Below, piece by piece: positions 22,422-31,632 of a stretch of DNA of 49,257 nucleotides. The stretch comes from an uncultured bacterium. GTDB lineage: Bacteria; Cyanobacteriota; Vampirovibrionia; Gastranaerophilales; Gastranaerophilaceae. Both the position numbers and the translations under genes were made by a program. The notes under the pieces were generated by a model. It ran no database searches and was not told where the DNA came from. It worked only from the letters and a program-made list of their open reading frames with translations. Each line of letters opens with the position of its first letter. Within the stretch, counting starts at the first letter, position 1. Location of the stretch: NCBI GenBank assembly GCA_949288725.1, contig CASELF010000006.1, positions 1-49,257 of the forward strand, given 5' to 3'.

Positions 22422-25400
22422 ATGAAGTGTCCAATTTGCAAAAAAACAATACCGGACGACTCTCTTAAATGTCCCTATTGTAAAACCCGAACGGGGTTGA
22501 TCTGTAAGAGTTGTCATACGGTTAATTCGATTTCCGATATAATTTGTAAGAAATGTGGCGAGGAAATTTTAAGGCTTTGCCCCGAATGTAATTGTGTTAA
22601 TTTCCCTAATGCAAGGATTTGCAGAAAATGCGGCTTTGAATTCAAAGAGCCTATTTCGATGAACAGTATTAAGCCAAAGACTAAGATTGCTGACTTAAAT
22701 GAACTAAACAAAAGAATTGTTGATCAAGATTTAGCTCAGCAGTTGTTAGAAAAAGCTTTGTTATCAGAGGATAAAAAAATTATTTCCCTGAGCGGTTCTC
22801 GCGGAATTGGTAAAAGTTATGTTTTGGCGAAAACTATTCAAAGTTTGCAGGACAAGTCTTTTGTTTGGTTCTATGGGAAATGTACTCCTATAACTCAACT
22901 TACTCCTGGAGGTTTCTTGCAGGATGTTCTGTTTAATTTGTTCAATTTACCAAATTTTTGCATTAATAGTTTGAAATTTAAAAAAGATGCAACTAAATTG
23001 TTTCAGAATAAATTCCCATATCTTAATAATAAAGAAATTGCAGATTTTTTGAACTTTTTATACCCTGCTGAATTTGGTGTTTTTGAAGATTTGAACAGAA
23101 ATAAAACAAAAACTTTTGATTTGCTGAATAAAATTTTTGATAAAATTGTTATGTATTCAGAATTTATTTTTGTTGTGGATAATTTTGATGCGATAGATGG
23201 TTTTTCTTACGAGTTTTTGCATAATTATATTAAAAAAGAGTCGGTATATAAGGATTTAAAATTGCTCCTTTTGTACACTGAGTCAAAACCTTGTAAGGGG
23301 TATTTTGATCTTGTTTTGGAAGATGATGAAGATATTTATTTTGATTTGACTCTTTCAAAATTTGATGACGATTCGATGATTAGTTTTCTTGCTAAAAAAG
23401 AGGAAAAATATTCAGAATTTCCTACGCTTAGCGATCACGAAAAAACATTGATTTTGGAACAAAGTAAGGGTATTCCTGCTTATATTGAACAGGCTTTGGG
23501 ATTAAGAATTGACTCTCAGGTTGCGGATTGTGAGTTTGATTTGCCTGAAAAGTATGCAGACTTGGTTGCAAAAAGAATTTGCATTTTGAGCGAAATTAAC
23601 AAAGATGCTTATACTTTGCTTATGGGATCTGCAATTTTGGGGGATAAGATTAATCTTAACCTTATTCGTCAGATTTTTGGGTATGATGAAAAGACTTTTT
23701 CAGATATAATTACGTATTTGAACAGAATGGGTTTTATTGTACCGCTTAATGACATTTTCTATCAGTTTAAAGATTTGCTTCTTTGGGAAACTATTCTTAA
23801 TGTTGCAAAAGCTGATGAGCAGTATATTGCGCTTAATACGAGGGTTTGTAATGCTCTCGTTAATTTTACACCTAATTCTAATGCAATATTTGGAATTATT
23901 GCACAGAACATTAAAAATCCTCAACTTGCGCTTGATATTTGGACAAGGAACACAAGACTTGCTTCTTACATTGGTGATATAAGCTTATATTCAATTTCGC
24001 AAAAGCAATGTCTTGCACTCATAAATGAGCTTGATGAAACTACCACACTGCAAATCAGATATAATATTTCTGAACGCCTTGGTAAACTTTTGAGCGGATA
24101 TAATCCTAAGGAGGCTATGGATTACTTGCCTGATGCCATTGCTCAGGCTGAGACTTTAGAAAATCTTCCAAAAGAAATTGAACTGCTTGCCTATATGACT
24201 TATTGTTGTGAAAAGACAGGAACTTATTTTGGAAGTGTTGAGTGTGTTGATACTGTCCTTGGTAAAATAGATGAAGAAAAGAAACTTGAGATTGCACTTA
24301 TTAAATGTGCCAAGTTGAAATCTCTTATTGCGATAGGTAATTGCGGACAGGTTATCAATATGATTGATAATGAAATTATGCCTGTTTTGGATGAGGTTTT
24401 GAAACAACCTTACACTAGAACGGATATTCCTTCAAGTTTGGTGATTGAAACCTGGTTGAATGCTTATTTGATTTTGGCTCAAGCTCTTGTAATGCAAGGT
24501 AATGACCGTTCTTTTGAAATTTTAACAATATTGTTTGAAATCTTGGAGAGAAATCAAATTAGTGATATTTCATATATTTGCAAGTGTAAACTTGTTTTGG
24601 CACAGGCAAATACTATGAAGGGTGATTTTACAACTTCAGAAAAGCTTCTGGAAGATATCATGAAGCAGTATGGAGATAAAAATCTCGATGATGAATCTGT
24701 GATTAAATGGAACTTTATAAATATCATCAATAATTTTATGCGTAAAAAGTATAAAGATATGCAAGATGATTTGTTCCAGATTGTCACATTTGCAAACAAT
24801 TGCGGTGATAATTTTACTAAAAATATCATGAAAACAATGCTGGGTAAGATTTTCCAGGATGAAGACAAGATAAAGCAGGCAATGAATATTTATCAGGAAC
24901 AGATTACTTACTTTTCTAAAGAAAAGATGGCAATGGGTGCTTTGCTTACTTGGTATTTAATTGCGGAAGCTACAATTGCAACTGAAGGACCTTATGAGGC
25001 ACAAGAAATTGCTTCCCAAGCTATAAAGGTTGCGCAAAATCCGAAAATTGATAACTATTTCTTTACTGTTTTACTTGAAATTGTTATGGCAAAATCATTT
25101 ATGACGACTTCTGATTATGATTCCGCTAAAATTCATATTGAACAAGCTATTGAGATTGCTAAAAAATACAATATGAATGATTTGTTATCACGTTTATACT
25201 TGTTGTACGGAAGATATTTCCATGAAATCGGGCTTGTAAAATCTCCTGAGCAAAAAGATTATTTGGAAGGTGCTTCTAAAATGTATGAGCTTGCTTCTAA
25301 TCTTGTAAAACAAACAAGAAATAATTTTGTTCATGTGGAAATTGAAAAAGCTAAAAATGTATTAAATTCCTTTCTGGAAATTAATGGCATAAAACTATAG
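22422..25400 (+). CDS. Zinc-ribbon, P-loop ATPase and helical-repeat protein (STAND-like)
   Basis: The 992-residue protein starts with three zinc ribbons formed by six CxxC pairs: CPIC/CPYC (3-20), CKSC/CKKC (28-45) and CPEC/CRKC (53-70). A P-loop ATPase domain follows, with Walker A GSRGIGKS (Lys131) and a Walker-B-like FIFVVDNFDAIDG (about 245-257). This resembles the AAA_16 domain found in cyclase-linked and LuxR-type STAND proteins. From about residue 480 to the end the protein is alpha-helical with TPR-like pairs (MTTSDYDSAKIHIEQAIEIA). There is no signal peptide or membrane helix, so it is cytoplasmic. It begins 14 bp after the sigma-like gene and may sense or control that factor. No effector domain is visible. 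Confidence 0.8.
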   Translation: MKCPICKKTIPDDSLKCPYCKTRTGLICKSCHTVNSISDIICKKCGEEILRLCPECNCVNFPNARICRKCGFEFKEPISMNSIKPKTKIADLNELNKRIVDQDLAQQLLEKALLSEDKKIISLSGSRGIGKSYVLAKTIQSLQDKSFVWFYGKCTPITQLTPGGFLQDVLFNLFNLPNFCINSLKFKKDATKLFQNKFPYLNNKEIADFLNFLYPAEFGVFEDLNRNKTKTFDLLNKIFDKIVMYSEFIFVVDNFDAIDGFSYEFLHNYIKKESVYKDLKLLLLYTESKPCKGYFDLVLEDDEDIYFDLTLSKFDDDSMISFLAKKEEKYSEFPTLSDHEKTLILEQSKGIPAYIEQALGLRIDSQVADCEFDLPEKYADLVAKRICILSEINKDAYTLLMGSAILGDKINLNLIRQIFGYDEKTFSDIITYLNRMGFIVPLNDIFYQFKDLLLWETILNVAKADEQYIALNTRVCNALVNFTPNSNAIFGIIAQNIKNPQLALDIWTRNTRLASYIGDISLYSISQKQCLALINELDETTTLQIRYNISERLGKLLSGYNPKEAMDYLPDAIAQAETLENLPKEIELLAYMTYCCEKTGTYFGSVECVDTVLGKIDEEKKLEIALIKCAKLKSLIAIGNCGQVINMIDNEIMPVLDEVLKQPYTRTDIPSSLVIETWLNAYLILAQALVMQGNDRSFEILTILFEILERNQISDISYICKCKLVLAQANTMKGDFTTSEKLLEDIMKQYGDKNLDDESVIKWNFINIINNFMRKKYKDMQDDLFQIVTFANNCGDNFTKNIMKTMLGKIFQDEDKIKQAMNIYQEQITYFSKEKMAMGALLTWYLIAEATIATEGPYEAQEIASQAIKVAQNPKIDNYFFTVLLEIVMAKSFMTTSDYDSAKIHIEQAIEIAKKYNMNDLLSRLYLLYGRYFHEIGLVKSPEQKDYLEGASKMYELASNLVKQTRNNFVHVEIEKAKNVLNSFLEINGIKL

Positions 25401-25416
25401 CGAAAAATAGTTTCGC
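25400..25416. terminator. Short hairpin between convergent genes
   Basis: GCGAAA pairs with TTTCGC across a 5-nt loop at the end of the ATPase gene; a T-rich run follows loosely. A weak terminator at best. Confidence 0.35.
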
Positions 25417-25456
25417 ATATTTTATGCTTTATCCTACACACAATTTTCGAAAATGA

Positions 25457-26749
25457 TTATTCAAGTACTCTTGAGTATATAACGTCAATATTTTGTAAGA
25501 AAGCTCTCTTATCAAATATTTCTTCAATTTCTTTCTTAGTTAATCTTGAATTTACATCGCTATCTTCAAGTAAGTTCGCTTTAAAATCACCTTCGTGTTC
25601 AAAAGCTTCAATAGCATTTCGTTGAACTATGCGATACGCTTCTTCTCTTGTTAATCCTTTTTCAATCAATTTTAACAGAACTTTTTGTGAGAAAATTATT
25701 CCACCAAATCTGTCAGTATTTTTTAGCATATTATCTTTATGAACGACAAGATTTTCCAAAATATTGTTGAACCTAGCAAGCATAAAGTCTACTAAGATTA
25801 AACTATCCGGGAAAATAATTCTCTCTGTCGAACTATGAGAAATATCTCTTTCATGCCAAAGAGGAATGTCTTCAAGTGCTGCAAAAGAGTTTGCGCGTAC
25901 AACTCTGGCTAAACCGCATAAGTTTTCGCTTAATACCGGATTTTTCTTATGTGGCATAGCTGAAGAACCTTTTTGAGCTTGTCCAAACCCTTCTTCAACT
26001 TCTAAAACTTCTGTTCTTTGCAAATGTCTGATTTCTGTTGCAAATTGTTCAATAACACTAGCTATTAACGCCAGTGATTGCATAAAGTATGCGTGATAAT
26101 CTCTCGCTATAACTTGAGTTGAAATCTTAACAGGTTTTAGCCCTAAGTTTTCACAAGTAATTTCTTCTACTTCAGGCGGTATATTGCTATAAGTTCCAAC
26201 AGGTCCTGAAACTTGGCCAACTCTAATTTGTTCAAGTGCATTTGCAAAATTTATTCTCTGTCTTTTTAAAATATCAATCCAAGAACACAATTTTATACCA
26301 AAAGTCATAACTTCAGCGTGAACGCCGTGAGAACGACCTATGCAAATGGTATCTTTATGCTTTATTGCAAGTTTTCTTAAAGTGCTGATGACTGCATTTA
26401 AATCATTCATAATGATTTTTCCGCTATCTTGGATTTGAAGAGAAAATGCAGTGTCTATTACATCCGAACTGGTCATTCCAACATGCAAGTACTTTGCGAG
26501 GTCGCCCACGCTCTCGTTTACGCTCGTCAAAAATGCGATAACGTCGTGCTTAACTTCACGTTCGACATCTTCGATACGCTTAAGATCAAATGTTGCGGTA
26601 TCTCTTAGCGTTCTAATTTCGTCGGAAGGAAAAATTCCAAGCTTTGCATATGCTTCACAAACTGCAAGTTCTACATTTAAATAATAGTTAAATTTAGATT
26701 GCAGTGACCAGATGTTTTTTATTTCATCACGAGAATATCTATCAATCAT
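25457..26749 (-). CDS. purB: Adenylosuccinate lyase
   Basis: The 430-residue enzyme acts twice in purine synthesis: it releases fumarate from SAICAR and from adenylosuccinate. The fumarase/aspartase-superfamily signature GSSAMPHKKNP (residues 261-271) carries the catalytic serine (Ser262 or Ser263). The other family landmarks are TSSDVIDTA, GRSHGVHAE with the general acid His141, and QVSGPVGTYSN. Length is normal for the short bacterial form. The ATG lies six bases after an extended -10 (TGCTATAAT) with no Shine-Dalgarno site, so the mRNA should be leaderless. No other pur genes are adjacent. Confidence 0.97.
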   Translation of the reverse strand: MIDRYSRDEIKNIWSLQSKFNYYLNVELAVCEAYAKLGIFPSDEIRTLRDTATFDLKRIEDVEREVKHDVIAFLTSVNESVGDLAKYLHVGMTSSDVIDTAFSLQIQDSGKIIMNDLNAVISTLRKLAIKHKDTICIGRSHGVHAEVMTFGIKLCSWIDILKRQRINFANALEQIRVGQVSGPVGTYSNIPPEVEEITCENLGLKPVKISTQVIARDYHAYFMQSLALIASVIEQFATEIRHLQRTEVLEVEEGFGQAQKGSSAMPHKKNPVLSENLCGLARVVRANSFAALEDIPLWHERDISHSSTERIIFPDSLILVDFMLARFNNILENLVVHKDNMLKNTDRFGGIIFSQKVLLKLIEKGLTREEAYRIVQRNAIEAFEHEGDFKANLLEDSDVNSRLTKKEIEEIFDKRAFLQNIDVIYSRVLE

Positions 26750-26755
26750 AGTTCG

Positions 26756-26764
26756 ATTATAGCA
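26756..26764 (-). promoter_or_regulatory. Extended -10 promoter predicting leaderless purB mRNA
   Basis: The minus strand reads TGCTATAAT, then six bases (CGAACT), then the purB ATG. There is no room for a ribosome-binding site. Confidence 0.65.
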
Positions 26765-26846
26765 TAAAAATGCTATCAGGTAAAGATGGATTTTCTTCGT
26801 GTGTAATTATGCTGCTATTATTTGATTATAGCCATTTGTCATAATG

Positions 26847-28643
26847 TTAAGCTGAATACATCTTTAATGTTCTTTCCATATTTTTAGAAATTACGGATTT
26901 AACTGTATCATATTCGGTTTGTAGTGCGCTGTGTTCTGTATCCAAAAGTTTCAACATACTATCGTATTGTTTATCTTTTGACTCAATATCTTTTGTCGTA
27001 GCTTCATATTCAGCTTCAGCTTTTGCTATTGCAGCTTCATCTGTTTGAGTTGATATGTCTAGGGCATTTGTATAGATTATTGATGTCCAAGCGGCATTTT
27101 TCAAGCCTGTGCCTTGTTCTGTCGGATTTTCATAGTTTACTCTTTCAAGAGTAATTGTTCCGCTTTCTAAGGCATATTTTAGCCATTCTGCACTGTTCAT
27201 AAGTCCATCTTCAAGAATTTCATATCTCATTGATGTTGTATCTTCTTTATTTACAACGATATTTCCGTTTTCGTCTTTTGTTGTTGTAATTTCAGACTCT
27301 GTTTGGGTACCGTCTTTTTCATCACTTGGACCATTCATTCTGTGCCACAAGTTTACATACCATTGTGCTTTGTCTTTGTCGTCATATTCATAAATAATCT
27401 TATCTATGGTTGCCGGAATGTCCTCCATTTCAGGCTTTTCAATTAGCCAGTCTTCCACATCTTTTGTGTAGACTTCGTTTTGGAAGATACGCTTTGTGAA
27501 CGCAATGCTCATATCTTCTTGGAAAGTTTTAATTGCTGGAACTAGAATGTCTCTGTAGTTAATTCCCAAAGCACTACGTTTTTCTACCGCGTAGTACAAA
27601 TCAGCACATTTTTCACTCAAGGTTTTTAATTCTGTTCCTATAATATTACCTTTTGAGTCATAGGTGAATTTGTAGTTACTCAATAATAATTGAGCTTCAG
27701 TAGGCATTGTTCCATTTTTTATGGCTTCTTGTAGGTAATAATCACTTATTATTTTTTCAGCTTCTGAAGAATGTTCATCTATGGCTTCAGAAGGGTGTGG
27801 GGCCGCCATAACGGTCTCGCCATTCCAGCCATCACGAATAGCATCTGATACAGGAAGCATTGCTTCGGTACCAGATACACCACCGACATTTGTGCTGTTA
27901 TGGATAAATGAGCCTGTAATTCGTTGGGCTCCGATTGTAATAGTATTACCTGTCGTTGTGCTGAATGTCTTTGGATAACCTCCAACATTATCGCCATCCA
28001 TAAAATTATAGCCTTCCATTCCAGGTTCTAGGTCAAGCATGTGTGCCAAAACGTGAAGATAACAGCCTGCATCTCCGCCAGTTGCACTATTGAAGCATTG
28101 TTCAGAGGCTACCTTAAATTTGTCATATAATTCACTGTCTGTGCCACTTAATTCTTTCCAATATATATCTTGTGTTGGATCCGGTTTTCGGCTGTACCAC
28201 TCTTCGTATTTCTTTTGCCATTCTTCGTATGCAATCTTATATTCAGGGTTGTCAACTGTTTCTACTTTACCTGAGTCGATTGCTTTGACACCGTACTTAT
28301 CCAAAAATTCATTAATATTTGCGCTATTTTCATAATTTTTAGCGTCAACTTCTGATACCAATATTTGACCTTTATTATTGATTAAACCATACTGGTTCTT
28401 TAAAGGTGCATATTGTGATAATTGTGAACCGGTCAAATCAACATAAGTCTTATTACCGTCTAAATCGTATGTTGAATATATTAAATTTGTTGAGTTTAAA
28501 GCATCAATATATTTACGGCTTGCTGCGGTTGTTTTGTTAGCAAGAGCCATCTTTGCACTTGTAATTGTTTGAGAGCGCAATTCATTATCAGATAATCTGG
28601 ATGTTATGCTTAACAATTTTGCTTGTGATGCTGATAATCCCAT
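26847..28643 (-). CDS. Large lineage-type protein of unknown function (MGLSASQAKLL start)
   Basis: The 598-residue protein opens with MGLSASQAKLLSITSRLSDN and then a helical LRSQTITSAKMALANKTT. I associate this N-terminal block with families of unknown proteins from gut Melainabacteria. There is no signal peptide. The middle (about residues 60-330) is mixed, with Tyr/Asp-rich and Gly-rich stretches (GYNFMDGDNVGGYPK). The C-terminus (about 540-598) is a long charged helix likely to form a coiled coil (IAKAEAEYEATTKDIESKDK). Long helical ends with a variable middle recall filament or secretion-apparatus surface proteins, but this is only analogy. GGAAA lies 11 bases before the ATG. No neighbour gives a function. 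Confidence 0.75.
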   Translation of the reverse strand: MGLSASQAKLLSITSRLSDNELRSQTITSAKMALANKTTAASRKYIDALNSTNLIYSTYDLDGNKTYVDLTGSQLSQYAPLKNQYGLINNKGQILVSEVDAKNYENSANINEFLDKYGVKAIDSGKVETVDNPEYKIAYEEWQKKYEEWYSRKPDPTQDIYWKELSGTDSELYDKFKVASEQCFNSATGGDAGCYLHVLAHMLDLEPGMEGYNFMDGDNVGGYPKTFSTTTGNTITIGAQRITGSFIHNSTNVGGVSGTEAMLPVSDAIRDGWNGETVMAAPHPSEAIDEHSSEAEKIISDYYLQEAIKNGTMPTEAQLLLSNYKFTYDSKGNIIGTELKTLSEKCADLYYAVEKRSALGINYRDILVPAIKTFQEDMSIAFTKRIFQNEVYTKDVEDWLIEKPEMEDIPATIDKIIYEYDDKDKAQWYVNLWHRMNGPSDEKDGTQTESEITTTKDENGNIVVNKEDTTSMRYEILEDGLMNSAEWLKYALESGTITLERVNYENPTEQGTGLKNAAWTSIIYTNALDISTQTDEAAIAKAEAEYEATTKDIESKDKQYDSMLKLLDTEHSALQTEYDTVKSVISKNMERTLKMYSA

Positions 28644-28726
28644 TTCGACCGATTTTCCTTTCTTTCTCTTTGAATATCGGCATTAGAGATTATTTTCTTT
28701 AATTCTTTTTACAAAACTTTACAAAA

Positions 28727-29713
28727 CTATCGTTTAATTGGAAGATATGATTGCGGGTAATTGTAGTCTTCCTTAAACCCAACGTGTCTATACATTTTGA
28801 GGGCTTGGAAGTTATTTGTTTCTGTTGTTGTGTTAACTTCGGTAATAGGGTAAACGTTATTCTCTCTCATTTCGATGAGTTTTTCTACTGATTTTTTAAG
28901 CAAATGTTTTGATAACCCCTTTCCCTGATGTTCTCTTGTAAGCCCGAAGATAGGAATGTTTGCAATGCTTCCGCCTGTCAAATTCATGAAACATAATCCA
29001 ACAGGTTCTTCGTCGTATAAAAGTACGGTTGTTGCTTCAGGAAGGAATTTTGCATATACATCATTCGTTATCTTAGTTAAAATATCACGGACTCCTTCAT
29101 CTGTGTTGAAGCGTGGGTCAAACAGGGCATCTGCACTGTTATGGAAAGCTTCCTTAATAATCTGGACAGATTCTCCATAGAATTCATCTCTCCACTCAAC
29201 CATACTGTAACCCTCAGGTAGTGGGTCTAACTGGCACATATCTAATAGTTCTCTTGAGTTTGTACCATCAAGCATAAATCTCAATACAACAATACCGACA
29301 AATTTGAAGCCGAACTGTGCAATTTCATTAATTAAAACCTTTTGTGAACCTAACATCGGATAGCAGACTACCATATTTTGTCTTTCTTGGCGGGTTTCTT
29401 CCATAAATTCATCTATTAGGTAGCGGCTTCTTTCTTGAGTATTTTCCATATTATAAGAGTGTATAATATTTAACTCTACTGCTTCTGAAATTGATGTTGT
29501 ATATATTAAAAATGCCGTAGGCAAGCTGTTTTCAAATAAAACGATACATTTGATCAAGTCTTTTTCAACAGCGTTTATAAAATCTTTGTATTCTAAAGGT
29601 GTCAATTCAAACTTGTATTCTTCGAAGGCTCTATCTTTGAAGTCATTGTATATTGCTTCAAAAGCTGAGTAATCTTCTTTTTGTATTAACCTTGCCTCAA
29701 ATACAGTTTTCAT
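28727..29713 (-). CDS. GNAT-family acetyltransferase (double-domain)
   Basis: The 328-residue protein is about twice the size of a single GNAT domain. The C-terminal half has the acetyl-CoA site: strand IANIPIFGL, then the pyrophosphate loop TREHQGKGLSKHLL (R/Q-x-x-G-x-G/A form), and the late ALKMYRHVGFK helix-strand that is typical of the fold. The N-terminal half looks like a decayed or substrate-binding GNAT copy (EDYSAFEAIYNDFKDRAFEE). Substrate unknown. AAGGAA lies upstream of the ATG at 29713. It precedes purB's neighbour on the same strand and follows ribBA after 30 bp, so may belong to the rib transcript. Confidence 0.85.
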   Translation of the reverse strand: MKTVFEARLIQKEDYSAFEAIYNDFKDRAFEEYKFELTPLEYKDFINAVEKDLIKCIVLFENSLPTAFLIYTTSISEAVELNIIHSYNMENTQERSRYLIDEFMEETRQERQNMVVCYPMLGSQKVLINEIAQFGFKFVGIVVLRFMLDGTNSRELLDMCQLDPLPEGYSMVEWRDEFYGESVQIIKEAFHNSADALFDPRFNTDEGVRDILTKITNDVYAKFLPEATTVLLYDEEPVGLCFMNLTGGSIANIPIFGLTREHQGKGLSKHLLKKSVEKLIEMRENNVYPITEVNTTTETNNFQALKMYRHVGFKEDYNYPQSYLPIKR

Positions 29714-29743
29714 ATTTCATAGTTCCTTATTCTTGTTCCATTT

Positions 29744-30952
29744 TTATAGCATATGGTGCATTTTTTCTTTTTTAGTATCAAGATAATGCTTGTTGTAAGT
29801 CGTAATTTCGGATTCTACCTTTACTATATCATTAACAGTTAATCCGTAACCCTTCAAACCTACGATTTTTTTCGGGTTGTTAGTTATCAAATTGAATGTT
29901 GTAAAGCCTATATCTCTTATGATTTGAGCACCTATGCCATAGTCTCTCAAGTCAGCCTTAAAACCTAATGAGATGTTAGCTTCAATTGTATCTTGTCCTT
30001 GTTCTTGCAACTTATAAGCTTTAATTTTATTTACAAGTCCGATACCTCTTCCTTCGTGACCTCTCATATATACGACAGCACCTTTTCCGTATTTTTCTAT
30101 CATACGTAAAGCACCGTGCAGTTGCGAGTTGCAGTCGCATTTTAAGCTGTGGAATATATCTCCTGTAAGACATTCACTGTGAACTCTTACTAACGGAATC
30201 TTGTCAGAACCGTCATCTTTTACAAGAGCAACGTGTTCTTGTCCTGTAAGTTTGTTCACATATCCGTATATCTTGAAATGACCGTATTTTGTCGGTAAAT
30301 CAGCCTCAGCTTCACGAGATACAAGTTTTTCTGATTTTAGGCGGTAAGCGATTAATTCGGCAACTGATATGAATTTGATGCCGTGTTTGTCGGCAAATTC
30401 TCGAAGATAATCTCTTCTTGCCATATGTCCGTCTTCGGTCATTATTTCGCACATCGGCCCAGCTTGGATGTGTCCGCACAATCTTGCTAAGTCAACAACA
30501 GCCTCAGTATGTCCTGTTCTTTGTAAAACTCCGCCCTTTCTTGCTACACAAGGAAATAAGTGTCCGGGACGTCTTAAATCTGAAGGTACAGCATCCGGAG
30601 CCAGTGCAACTTCGATGGTTTTTGCTCTGTCGTAAGCTGAAATTCCGGTTGTAACACCAAATTTTTCATCTGCGTCAATACTTACCGTGAAAGCAGTTTT
30701 CATACTTTCATTATTTTGTTCTACCATTTGTGGCAGTTCAAGCTTTTCTGCAATTTCGTTTGATATTGCAAGACATACAAGTCCTCCCGCTTCTCTTGCC
30801 ATAAAGTTTATGATATCGGGAGTAACCATTTGACCTGAACAAATCAAGTCTCCTTCATTTTCACGGTCTTCATCATCTGCTACAATGAGCATTTTCCCGT
30901 TTTTAAAATCTTCAATTGCTTCTTCTATATCATCAAATCTAAAATTATCCAT
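29744..30952 (-). CDS. ribBA: Bifunctional 3,4-DHBP synthase / GTP cyclohydrolase II
   Basis: The 402-residue fusion supplies both precursors of riboflavin: dihydroxybutanone phosphate from ribulose-5-phosphate and the pyrimidine intermediate from GTP. The N-terminal RibB half has the acidic metal loop DDEDRENEGD (about residues 26-35) and the RPGHLFPC and RTGHTEA phrases. The C-terminal RibA half has the zinc ligands Cys261, Cys272 and Cys274 (HSECLTGD and KCDCNSQL) and RGHEGRGIGL. Its ATG overlaps the ribE stop by one base (TAATG), so translation is coupled. The order ribE-ribBA without ribD or ribH next to them means the remaining steps are encoded elsewhere. Confidence 0.97.
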   Translation of the reverse strand: MDNFRFDDIEEAIEDFKNGKMLIVADDEDRENEGDLICSGQMVTPDIINFMAREAGGLVCLAISNEIAEKLELPQMVEQNNESMKTAFTVSIDADEKFGVTTGISAYDRAKTIEVALAPDAVPSDLRRPGHLFPCVARKGGVLQRTGHTEAVVDLARLCGHIQAGPMCEIMTEDGHMARRDYLREFADKHGIKFISVAELIAYRLKSEKLVSREAEADLPTKYGHFKIYGYVNKLTGQEHVALVKDDGSDKIPLVRVHSECLTGDIFHSLKCDCNSQLHGALRMIEKYGKGAVVYMRGHEGRGIGLVNKIKAYKLQEQGQDTIEANISLGFKADLRDYGIGAQIIRDIGFTTFNLITNNPKKIVGLKGYGLTVNDIVKVESEITTYNKHYLDTKKEKMHHML

Positions 30953-31593
30953 TACACAAACCCATTTTCAATTAAGAAATTTTCATCTATTGCTCTACTA
31001 TTATTATTTACTGATAAAAATTTTTCAATGTATCGACCTAATATGTCGGTTTCTACGTTCACAGAGTCGCCCAGAGATAAATCTTTTAGGGTTGTATTTG
31101 AATAGGTATGAGGAATAATCGCAGTTTTTATAATGTTTCCGCTGACGGATGCCACTGTCAAGCTTATTCCATTAATTGCAATAGACCCTTTTTTTACGAC
31201 ATATTTAATCTCAGAGTCAGGGATTTCGAATGTTAAGTTGTAAAAATCTGAAAGTTTCTCAACTCCAACAAATTTGCCGACACAGTCGATGTGTCCTTGT
31301 ACAATATGTCCGCCAAGTCTTGATGACGGAGTTAGGGCTCTTTCAAGGTTTACTTTATTGCCTGCTTTAAAAGTGCAAAAGTTTGTTATACTTAATGTTT
31401 CCTTGCTAACGTCAGCAGAAAATGATGTGTTGTTCAAATGTGTTATTGTTTGACAGCAACCGTTTATTGCAATACTGTCGCCAAGTTTAGAATTTTCCAG
31501 AACTTTTTTGCACTCAACGGTTATTTTAGCTCCGTTACTATGCCTTGAAAATTCCTTTATTTGTCCGATTTCTTCCACAATCCCTGTAAACAT
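30952..31593 (-). CDS. ribE: Riboflavin synthase, alpha chain
   Basis: The 213-residue enzyme joins two lumazine molecules to riboflavin. It is built from two similar lumazine-binding domains: residues 1 to about 95 (MFTGIVEEIGQI start, SIAINGCCQT) and about 96-200 (GHIVQGHIDCVG, GSIAINGISLTV). I choose the ATG at 31593, since MFTGIVEEIG is the canonical start of the family; a GTG two codons upstream is the longest frame. The ATG lies six bases after an extended -10-like TGCTAAAAT (31600-31608 minus), predicting a leaderless mRNA. No FMN riboswitch can fit in the 39 bp to the opposite gene. Some naming schemes call this gene ribC. Confidence 0.96.
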   Translation of the reverse strand: MFTGIVEEIGQIKEFSRHSNGAKITVECKKVLENSKLGDSIAINGCCQTITHLNNTSFSADVSKETLSITNFCTFKAGNKVNLERALTPSSRLGGHIVQGHIDCVGKFVGVEKLSDFYNLTFEIPDSEIKYVVKKGSIAINGISLTVASVSGNIIKTAIIPHTYSNTTLKDLSLGDSVNVETDILGRYIEKFLSVNNNSRAIDENFLIENGFV

Positions 31594-31599
31594 ATCCAC

Positions 31600-31608
31600 A
31601 TTTTAGCA
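31600..31608 (-). promoter_or_regulatory. Extended -10 promoter predicting leaderless ribE-ribBA mRNA
   Basis: The minus strand reads TGCTAAAAT, one base from consensus, then six bases, then the ribE ATG. Confidence 0.5.
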
Positions 31609-31616
31609 TAAAAATA

Positions 31617-31625
31617 TGTTATAAT
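31617..31625 (+). promoter_or_regulatory. Extended -10 promoter predicting leaderless TPR-GT9 mRNA
   Basis: TGTTATAAT is a full extended -10, followed by seven bases and the ATG at 31633. It lies back-to-back with the ribE promoter inside 39 bp. Confidence 0.6.
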
Positions 31626-31632
31626 CATTCCT

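Noticed and set aside
31594-31632. FMN riboswitch before the rib genes
   Set aside because: Only 39 bp separate ribE from the divergent gene, and a -10 sits six bases before the ATG, so there is no room for the aptamer.
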